Assembly (NCBI GenBank): GCA_945829235.1
Contig: CALZUA010000002.1
Span: forward strand, 183,505 to 247,504
Origin: an uncultured Clostridia bacterium
GTDB lineage: Bacteria; Bacillota; Clostridia; Oscillospirales; Ruminococcaceae
Length of the DNA: 64,000 bases
Direction of reading: 5' to 3'
Shown here: positions 35,179-40,753 of the stretch, piece by piece
Layout: every line of letters begins with the position of its first letter
Numbering within the stretch: position 1 is the first letter of the stretch
Translations under genes and position numbers: made by a program
The notes under the pieces: generated by a model
What the model saw: only the letters and a program-made list of their open reading frames with translations
The model's database searches: none
What the model was told of the DNA's origin: nothing

Positions 35179-36396
35179 TCAAATATTTTCAAGATAACGT
35201 ATTATTCCATCGGCGGCACGTTTCGCCTCTTCAACCGCGTGTACAACCGTATTCGCGCCTTGAACAACATCTCCCGCCGCGAACACGCCGTCAACCGTTG
35301 TCATGCAATTTTCATCGGTAATAAGCAAGCCCTGCTCGTTTGCCTGAAGTCCGGGTGTCGTCAAAATCAGCTTGTTCTTCGGACCGTTGCTTATCGAAAT
35401 AACCGTTGAATCGGATTTCACATAATCAAGCTCGTCCTCGTAGCCGATAACCTTGTCATTTTCATCGAAAATCGCCGTCTTGAACACAGGGCCTGCCTCG
35501 GTAATCTCGGTAATCGCTTTACCGAAAACCATCTCCGCGCCCTCAAGCTGAGCGTAAGAAAACTCGTGCGGGCTTGCGGTAACACGCTTGCTTCTCGCGA
35601 AAAGCGTGACGTGCCGCGCACCGTGACGAAGCGCAACTCTCGCTACGTCCATCGCCGCGTTGCCCATTCCGATTATCGCAACACTTTCGCCGAGATTGTA
35701 GCCGTTCGGGTTCATCAGAAAATCCATGCTGTAATGAACATTCGGCAGGCTCTCGCCCTTAATTCCAAGCGTTTTCGCGCGCCAAACTCCCGTGCCCACG
35801 AAAACCGCCGCGTAGCCGTCCCTGAACAGGTTGTTTATCTCAAGAGAACCGCCGATAACGGTGTTCGGGCGTATTTTTACTCCCGTTTCCAACAGCTTGT
35901 TGCGGTAACGGTCGCAGATTGTACGTGGCAGTCTGAAATCAGGTATTCCGTACCTCAGAACGCCGCCGATATCGTCCTTGCTCTCGAAAATTGTCACGCC
36001 ATAACCCGCGGCAATCAGCTTAAACGCAACGGTTATTCCCGCAGGACCGCCGCCGATAACGGCAACCTTCTTGCCCTTAAACGGTTGCTTTTCAATCTCC
36101 ATACTGTCAAAATAAGCGTCCGAGATGAACTGCTCGATAACGCTGAAGTTGATGGGAGCGCCCTTTTTGCCCAAAACGCAGTGTCCGCGGCACTGGCGGT
36201 TGTGGTCGCAGACGATTGAGCAAACAAGCGACATCGGGTTGTTCTCGAACAAAATTTTCCCCGCCTCACGGAGCTTATTCTCCTGAAACAGTGAGATTAC
36301 TTCCGGAATATTCGTATGAACCGGACAGCCTTTCTGGCACTGCGGAACCTTGCAATGCAGACAGCGGTCGGCGGTTTCTTTTACATAAACAGGCAT
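35179..36396 (-). CDS. GltD-like NAD(P)H-dependent flavin/iron-sulfur oxidoreductase
   Basis: This 405-aa protein has the N-terminal dihydropyrimidine-dehydrogenase/GltD cysteine domain (CLHCKVPQCQKGCPVHTNIPE and CSIVCDHNRQCRGHC) expected to hold two [4Fe-4S] clusters. An FAD site (AVIGGGPAGITVAFKL) and an NAD(P)-binding fold (VAIIGMGNAAMDVARVALR) follow. The final FAD motif is VFAAGDVVQGANTVVHAVEEAKRAA. It could be glutamate synthase small subunit, NfnB-like or SudA-like. No gltB or partner subunit is nearby. Confidence 0.88.
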   Translation of the reverse strand: MPVYVKETADRCLHCKVPQCQKGCPVHTNIPEVISLFQENKLREAGKILFENNPMSLVCSIVCDHNRQCRGHCVLGKKGAPINFSVIEQFISDAYFDSMEIEKQPFKGKKVAVIGGGPAGITVAFKLIAAGYGVTIFESKDDIGGVLRYGIPDFRLPRTICDRYRNKLLETGVKIRPNTVIGGSLEINNLFRDGYAAVFVGTGVWRAKTLGIKGESLPNVHYSMDFLMNPNGYNLGESVAIIGMGNAAMDVARVALRHGARHVTLFARSKRVTASPHEFSYAQLEGAEMVFGKAITEITEAGPVFKTAIFDENDKVIGYEDELDYVKSDSTVISISNGPKNKLILTTPGLQANEQGLLITDENCMTTVDGVFAAGDVVQGANTVVHAVEEAKRAADGIIRYLENI

Positions 36397-36426
36397 ATTT
36401 GACCTCCTAGATTTTTTATCAACTCT

Positions 36427-36455
36427 ATTTTATCACATTTTTCACGTTTAGTCAA
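36427..36455 (-). promoter_or_regulatory. Promoter of the GltD-like/S-component/DUF1893 operon
   Basis: On the minus strand TTGACT, 17 bp and TAAAAT lie about 30 bp upstream of the start codon. Confidence 0.75.
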
Positions 36456-36538
36456 GGGGATTTTTGAGAACATAAAAATCGCCCCGAGCCGAAACCGGAA
36501 GCGAAATAGCCTATTGCAAACTCTGATATACGAACAAC

Positions 36539-36588
36539 CTGCGGCTTTTTAAATTTTCGTGCGAAGTGCGAAAATTTAAAAAACGCAG
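36539..36588. repeat. Long AT-rich inverted repeat after the tmRNA gene
   Basis: A 14-bp perfect stem (36546-36559 with 36569-36582) has a 9-nt loop. It is extended by CTGCG/CGCAG at 36539-36543 and 36584-36588 across a small bulge. No T-run follows in either direction, so it is not a standard terminator. Confidence 0.6.
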
Positions 36589-36595
36589 AGGAAAA

Positions 36596-36630
36596 CTCAA
36601 GGGCACGGTCTTATAGACCGTGCCCTTGAG
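36596..36630 (-). terminator. tmRNA terminator
   Basis: A perfect 15-bp stem (CTCAAGGGCACGGTC with GACCGTGCCCTTGAG) and a 5-nt loop begin 5 bp after the CCA end. A TTTT run follows on the minus strand. Confidence 0.92.
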
Positions 36631-36634
36631 TTTT

Positions 36635-36985
36635 TGGTGGAGCCGAGGGGAATTGAACCCCTGTCCGAAAACCCGTCGACACAACTTTCTCCGAGTGCAG
36701 TCTGTCTTTTAGAGTTCCCTTACGGAAGCGCCGGCAAACAGGCTCAGCCGCTCGGTAGCCTTTGGTACATCACTGAACGCAAGGCTACTCATCAATGACG
36801 TTCACCACTAGTCGACGCCATATCCCCGCCCGTGGTACTGCGAGGTATGACGGCAGCGCGCTTAGGCAGCTGCTAAAACGAGATCGTCGTCTGCGTTTAA
36901 GTTTAAGTTGCGACTTTTTAAGTGATTTCGCCCTCACTACTCGCTTATCGTGCTTCAAAATCCCCGTCGAAGCCTTTACGGCCCC
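36635..36985 (-). ncRNA. ssrA: Transfer-messenger RNA
   Basis: This 351-nt tmRNA rescues stalled ribosomes with SmpB and tags the peptides for ClpXP/ClpAP-type proteolysis. The 5' end GGGGCCG pairs with CGGCTCC at the 3' end, followed by A and an encoded CCA. The 5' motif GTAAAGGCTTCGACGG and the T-arm GGTTCAATTCCCCT are standard. The tag frame at 36862-36894 starts with the resume codon GCA and reads ADDDLVLAAA then TAA. With the alanine carried by tmRNA itself the added tag is AADDDLVLAAA. clpX and clpP are at 44855-46783 in the same window. Confidence 0.97.
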
Positions 36986-36999
36986 ATTTCTAGACTTAT

Positions 37000-37028
37000 A
37001 TTATAGCACATTTTTTCGCGGTTGTCAA
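37000..37028 (-). promoter_or_regulatory. Perfect consensus promoter of tmRNA
   Basis: On the minus strand TTGACA, 17 bp and TATAAT, with the -10 ending 15 bp before the mature 5' end. Confidence 0.9.
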
Positions 37029-37098
37029 GGGTTTTCGGTGGCTTTTTCTGCAATTTTTTTGGGAAAAAGCCCGAACGCGCGGGGCGGTCGGGCGGAAG

Positions 37099-38103
37099 TT
37101 AGTTGCCGTTGATGGCTTTGTACAAATCATCGTATTCAGAGGAAGAGTAGGTTTTGCCTTTGTATGTGATTTCTGCGGTGCATTCAGAAAACGCAATGCG
37201 GCCAATTTCTGTAACACTATTCGGTATTATTACATTTTTTAGCCCTGTACAGCCGGCAAATGCCCGAGAGCCTATTTTTGTAACGCTATTCGGGATTGTT
37301 ATGCTTGTAAGTTCTGAGCATCGTAGAAATGCATCTTCTTCTATTATCTGTACGCTGTCAGGTATTATTACACTTGTAAGTCCCGTGCAGAGGCTAAACT
37401 CACATGCACTTATTACAGTAATGCTTTTTGGTATCTCTACGCTTTTAAGTCCAGTACATTCAACAAATACAAACGAATCTAATTTAGTTAAACTGTCCGG
37501 GAGTACTATGCTTGTAAGGCTTGAACACTGGCCAAACGCAGCTTGTCCAATTTCCGTAACACCGTTCGGGATTATTACATTTGTAAGTCCACTGCAACCG
37601 GCAAACGCACTTACATCTATTTTTTTAACGCTATTCGGTATTGTTACGCTTTCAAGTTCCGCACAGCAATCAAACGCCTGAACGCCTATTTTGGTAACGC
37701 TAATACCTTCAATAGTTGACGGAATATTTGCAGCAGTCCCTTTTCCTATGTATTTTTTTATTTCCATACCGCCCGTTTCTTGATTGAATTCATACTCATA
37801 ATCGCTTTCGGGTTTGCTCTGCTGTTCCGAAGATGAACTTGTTAAAGATGATGACGAAGTGCTTGAAGAAGACGAATTGCTCGACTGCTCCGAAGAAGAA
37901 CTTGACGAGCTGCTCGACATTTCCGATGAGCTAGAAGTTGACGAACTCTCGGTACTGCTTGACTTTTCGGAGGTGCTCGATGAACTTACAGAACTGCTCG
38001 GCGTTTCCAAGGGAGTCGAGGTTTTTGCATTGTCGTTGCACGCAGTCAAAGTAAGTACCACTGCCGCCGCAGTAACAGCGCTCAAAATTTTTCTGATTTT
38101 CAT
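37099..38103 (-). CDS. Ser-rich lipoprotein with BspA-type leucine-rich repeats
   Basis: This 334-aa surface lipoprotein has a lipoprotein signal peptide with lipobox LTAC, the modified Cys at residue 22. About 75 residues of nearly pure serine linker follow, then six to seven BspA-like LRR_5 repeats of about 23 residues (SVTIPNSVKKIDVSAFAGCSGL and variants). Such proteins mediate adhesion in Treponema, Bacteroides and gut Clostridia. Serine codons of both TCN and AGY type are mixed, so the tract is not simple slippage. The ATG at 38103 has GGAAAGG upstream. A structured RNA element and a terminator precede it. Confidence 0.9.
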   Translation of the reverse strand: MKIRKILSAVTAAAVVLTLTACNDNAKTSTPLETPSSSVSSSSTSEKSSSTESSSTSSSSEMSSSSSSSSSEQSSNSSSSSTSSSSLTSSSSEQQSKPESDYEYEFNQETGGMEIKKYIGKGTAANIPSTIEGISVTKIGVQAFDCCAELESVTIPNSVKKIDVSAFAGCSGLTNVIIPNGVTEIGQAAFGQCSSLTSIVLPDSLTKLDSFVFVECTGLKSVEIPKSITVISACEFSLCTGLTSVIIPDSVQIIEEDAFLRCSELTSITIPNSVTKIGSRAFAGCTGLKNVIIPNSVTEIGRIAFSECTAEITYKGKTYSSSEYDDLYKAINGN

Positions 38104-38126
38104 TGCCTTTTTTCCTTTCCATAAAT

Positions 38127-38154
38127 AAAAAAGTGTGCAGCCGAAGCCACGCAC
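38127..38154 (-). terminator. UUCG-loop terminator upstream of the lipoprotein gene
   Basis: In minus-strand RNA, 38154-38146 pairs with 38141-38133 (eight pairs, two of them G-U, one mismatch) around a UUCG tetraloop. UUUUUUA follows. It lies between the structured element and the lipoprotein ribosome-binding site. Confidence 0.75.
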
Positions 38155-38177
38155 CGAAAAATGCAAAGCTCCGATTG

Positions 38178-38282
38178 CTGCGACACAACTTCCGTTAAAC
38201 TCTAAAAAAGCATACGAAAAAGAGCTGCACTTTTACCGAGTAAAAGCGTAGGCTTTTTTAGAATTATTCAGTTGTGTCGCAG
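38178..38282 (-). ncRNA. Candidate structured RNA (leader switch or small RNA)
   Basis: Four nested perfect stems are visible. CTGCGACACAACT (38178-38190) pairs with AGTTGTGTCGCAG (38270-38282), and TCTAAAAAAGC (38201-38211) with GCTTTTTTAGA (38252-38262). TACG pairs with CGTA, and CTTTTAC with GTAAAAG around a CGA loop. Minus-strand transcription from the consensus promoter at 38287-38315 would begin about two bases into the outer arm, and a terminator lies 24 bp beyond. It is too small for 6S RNA and matches no riboswitch I recognise. A small mobile inverted-repeat element is the alternative. Confidence 0.55.
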
Positions 38283-38286
38283 TTTA

Positions 38287-38315
38287 ATTATAGCACACTA
38301 CCCATAGTTTGTCAA
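38287..38315 (-). promoter_or_regulatory. Perfect consensus promoter of the structured RNA/lipoprotein
   Basis: On the minus strand TTGACA, 17 bp and TATAAT, directly before the first arm of the RNA structure. The rest of the roughly 315-bp gap between the lipoprotein and sigG holds this unit and the sigG control region. Confidence 0.88.
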
Positions 38316-38357
38316 GATTTTCGCGAAAAAATGTCAGCAGCCCCGCAAATTTTTATG

Positions 38358-38387
38358 GAATATCACCCCCGATTTCCGACAATAATA
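38358..38387 (+). promoter_or_regulatory. Candidate sigma-G (or sigma-F) promoter of sigG
   Basis: GAATA, an 18-bp spacer and AATAATA fit the forespore sigma-G consensus as I recall it (GHATR, CATNNTA) with one mismatch in the -10. sigG is autoregulated in Bacillus. Confidence 0.5.
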
Positions 38388-38409
38388 CTTGTACAATCAA
38401 GTTGTCGGA
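38375..38409 (+). promoter_or_regulatory. Hairpin covering the sigG ribosome-binding site
   Basis: TCCGACAA (38375-38382) and TTGTCGGA (38402-38409) pair perfectly over 8 bp. ACTTG and CAAGT pair inside in an overlapping way. The right arm takes in the first bases of the GGAGG site (38407-38411). RNA begun at the candidate sigma-G promoter (near 38394) would lack the left arm. Confidence 0.6.
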
Positions 38410-38418
38410 GGTGGTTTT

Positions 38419-39189
38419 TTGTATTACAATAAGGTCGAAATCAGCGGCGTGAACACCGCAAAGCTCAAGGTGCTCAAGGAAAGCGAGAAAACCGAGCTTT
38501 TAAAGCGCGTTAAACAGGGCGATATGGACGCGCGCGAGGAGCTTATCCGCGGCAATCTGCGCCTTGTTTTGAGCGTTATCCAGCACTTCACAAACCGCGG
38601 CGAAAGCGCAGACGACCTCTTTCAAGTGGGCTGTATCGGACTTATTAAGGCAATTGACAACTTTGATATCACGCAACCCGTTCGCTTCAGCACTTACGCT
38701 GTTCCTATGATTATGGGGGAACTTAGGAGGTATCTTCGCGATAACGCGCCGGTTCGTGTGAGCCGTTCAATGCGCGATATGGCGTATAAGGCGATGCAGG
38801 CAAAGGAAAAGCTCATCGCCGAGAAAGGCCGTGAGCCTAAAATCGAGGAAATTGCAAAGGAACTCGGTGTGCCGCGGCAGGACGTTGTTATAGCGCTCGA
38901 GGCTATCAGCGAGCCGATTTCGCTCTACGAGCCGGTTTTCTCGGAGTCGGGCGATACAATTTACGTTCTCGACCAACTCGGTGACCACAACGATGATATG
39001 AACTGGCTGAACGAAATCTCCCTCAAAGAAGCTATCGAACAGCTCGGAAAGCGCGAAAAGCGTATCCTTAATCTGCGCTTTTTCCGTGGGAAAACGCAAG
39101 TTGAGGTTGCCAAGGAAATCGGGATAAGTCAAGCGCAGGTTTCTCGGCTTGAAAAGTGCGCGCTCAACAAAATCAAAAACCGCATATAA
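38419..39189 (+). CDS. sigG: RNA polymerase sporulation sigma factor SigG
   Basis: This 256-aa late forespore sigma factor has the full SigG architecture: NKVEISGV at the start, region 2 (NLRLVLSVIQHFTNRGESADDLFQVGCIGLIKAIDNFD) and FSTYAVPMIMGELRRYLRDN. Region 4 ends EIGISQAQVSRLEK. The TTG at 38419 is the start, because GGAGG lies 7 nt upstream and the protein then begins MYYNKVEISGV as in SigG. An upstream in-frame ATG (38389) would place the ribosome-binding site inside the gene. It stands alone, not behind sigE. Confidence 0.95.
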   Translation: MYYNKVEISGVNTAKLKVLKESEKTELLKRVKQGDMDAREELIRGNLRLVLSVIQHFTNRGESADDLFQVGCIGLIKAIDNFDITQPVRFSTYAVPMIMGELRRYLRDNAPVRVSRSMRDMAYKAMQAKEKLIAEKGREPKIEEIAKELGVPRQDVVIALEAISEPISLYEPVFSESGDTIYVLDQLGDHNDDMNWLNEISLKEAIEQLGKREKRILNLRFFRGKTQVEVAKEIGISQAQVSRLEKCALNKIKNRI

Positions 39190-39193
39190 CAAA

Positions 39194-39223
39194 GCCCCTT
39201 TCGCAAAGCGCGGAAGGGGTTTT
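39194..39223. terminator. Terminator between sigG and the nitroreductase
   Basis: CCCCTTTC pairs with GGAAGGGG above a short inner stem, followed by TTTTC. It lies between converging genes. Confidence 0.8.
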
Positions 39224-39226
39224 CGA

Positions 39227-39853
39227 TTACCACTTATTCAGATGAATGCGTTCTTTTACATCAATGTCTTTCTGCTTGATAACGGGCGCGTTCTCTTTCG
39301 GCTTTCCTATACCGATAAAGCACGGCATAAAGTAATCGTTCGGGAAACCGAGCATTTTTTTCGCGTACTCGTCCTCGTTTCCGAGAGGAATTCTCAGATT
39401 ACTGCCGTAGCCCTCAGCAGTTGCCGCAAGAAAAAGGTTCTCGATACTGCACCAGATTGACGCAAAGCCGTTAAGGTGAGAAATATTTTCGGGGTGCAGA
39501 ATATCCGTTTTCTGCTTCAAAAGCGGGATTACCACAACCGACGCGTCCATCAGCATTTTGTGCTGTTTTGGAACAGCGTTTCTGTAAGCGCTCTGCTGTT
39601 CGCTGTCGCTCAAATTCCAATCCACTAAAAGTTGTTCCATATCTTCATCTGAAATGCCTTTAGGAATTATGTCAAGCAGCTTTGCCACGGTTTCCTTATC
39701 GCGAATAACGATAAAGTGCCAGTCGCGCATATGGTCGTTTGTGGGAGCTTTCATAGCCGCCGAAATTATCCTCTCGACAACAGCCTGCGGTATATCCTCG
39801 TTTTCAAAGTCGCGGATTGTTCTTCTTTTTTCAACAGCCTCGTAAAAATCCAT
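39227..39853 (-). CDS. Nitroreductase-family flavoprotein
   Basis: This 208-aa FMN-dependent oxidoreductase has the family start (YEAVEKRRTIRDFENEDIPQAVVERIISAAMKAPT), which supplies FMN-phosphate contacts, and a conserved IENLFLAATAEGYGS segment. Physiological substrate unknown. It is the last gene of an operon with the DUF368 protein (18 bp upstream) and the P-type-ATPase-like gene. Confidence 0.9.
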   Translation of the reverse strand: MDFYEAVEKRRTIRDFENEDIPQAVVERIISAAMKAPTNDHMRDWHFIVIRDKETVAKLLDIIPKGISDEDMEQLLVDWNLSDSEQQSAYRNAVPKQHKMLMDASVVVIPLLKQKTDILHPENISHLNGFASIWCSIENLFLAATAEGYGSNLRIPLGNEDEYAKKMLGFPNDYFMPCFIGIGKPKENAPVIKQKDIDVKERIHLNKW

Positions 39854-39871
39854 ATTACAAAATCTCCATCG

Positions 39872-40726
39872 TTATTCCGAAGCGCTCTTCCCCGCCTTGC
39901 CCAGCTTTTCAATCAAAACCGAAGCAATCACTCCGAGCAACAGGAACACAAATCCGTAGCCCGTTTGCAGATTAAACCCAAAGCCGTCCGGCAAAATCGC
40001 GTAAACCGAGCCGATTACCAAGCCCATAAGCGCGGAATACACCATCAGCCTGTTCTTCGCGATGAGCATTGAAATCAGCTTCGCGCCGACCACAATTCCC
40101 ACAACCGCACCGATTGCAAATGGGATTATTACATAGAAATTGAACGATGAAAGCGCGCCGATTATTGTTTCGTAAACGCCCAACAGCATCATCACAAACG
40201 AGCCGGAAATGCCCGGAATTATCATCGTCACCGCCGCAAGCGCCGCGCTTCCCGCCATTTTCAGCGAGAACACCAAGTCAAATCCCTCGACAGTCTCCGC
40301 GGTCAACGAGAAGATGTTCAGCTTTTCAAGCACCGCAAGCGCTATCACAAACGCCATCGCTATCACAAACGGCAAAATGCAAAGCGGTTTCGGCTTTTTT
40401 TCGGCAGTGCCGAGGCGATAAATCAGCGGAATTCCGCCGAGAATAAGCCCGATGAAGAACATATTTGTCTGCACGCCGAAGCTCACAAACATCTGCGAGA
40501 TTACCTTCGCGGATACCAGAATCCCCGCGCCCGCTCCCAGCGCAAAAGTCAGCAAAAACGGGAAATTCTTGAAAATGCGCTTTATTCCCGAAATCGCGTC
40601 GGTTAGTCTGTCGAAAATTCCGAAAACAACCAGCATTGTGCCGCCGCTTACTCCCGGAATTACATTTGCCGTGCCGAAAATCAGCCCGCAGAGAAAATAC
40701 TTCAAATACTCAACTACTTTTTTCAT
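39872..40726 (-). CDS. DUF368 protein, probable polyprenyl-phosphate translocase (PopT-like)
   Basis: This 284-aa membrane protein has about eight hydrophobic helices. The two inverted DUF368 signatures are GLIFGTANVIPGVSGGTMLVVFGIFDR and AAVTMIIPGISGSFVMMLLGVYE. DUF368 proteins were reported as undecaprenyl-phosphate translocases that recycle the C55-P lipid carrier across the membrane. It is 27 bp downstream of the P-type-ATPase-like gene and probably co-translated in the same operon. Confidence 0.88.
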   Translation of the reverse strand: MKKVVEYLKYFLCGLIFGTANVIPGVSGGTMLVVFGIFDRLTDAISGIKRIFKNFPFLLTFALGAGAGILVSAKVISQMFVSFGVQTNMFFIGLILGGIPLIYRLGTAEKKPKPLCILPFVIAMAFVIALAVLEKLNIFSLTAETVEGFDLVFSLKMAGSAALAAVTMIIPGISGSFVMMLLGVYETIIGALSSFNFYVIIPFAIGAVVGIVVGAKLISMLIAKNRLMVYSALMGLVIGSVYAILPDGFGFNLQTGYGFVFLLLGVIASVLIEKLGKAGKSASE

Positions 40727-40753
40727 TTTCGCTCCTATTCCCCAAAACTTGTC

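Noticed and set aside
35179..36396. Definite glutamate synthase small subunit
   Set aside because: The fold fits, but no large subunit gene is adjacent and several related flavoenzymes have the same domains.
36795..37112. Open frame across the tmRNA gene
   Set aside because: The region is the mature tmRNA with pairing ends, tag frame, promoter and terminator on the other strand.
37814..38128. Acidic protein opposite the serine-rich linker
   Set aside because: It is the complement of repeated serine codons, giving an artificial Glu/Asp/Leu-rich frame without start signals.
38178..38282. 6S RNA
   Set aside because: The paired element is only about 105 nt and its internal loops are small and asymmetric, unlike the long stem with a large central bubble of 6S RNA.
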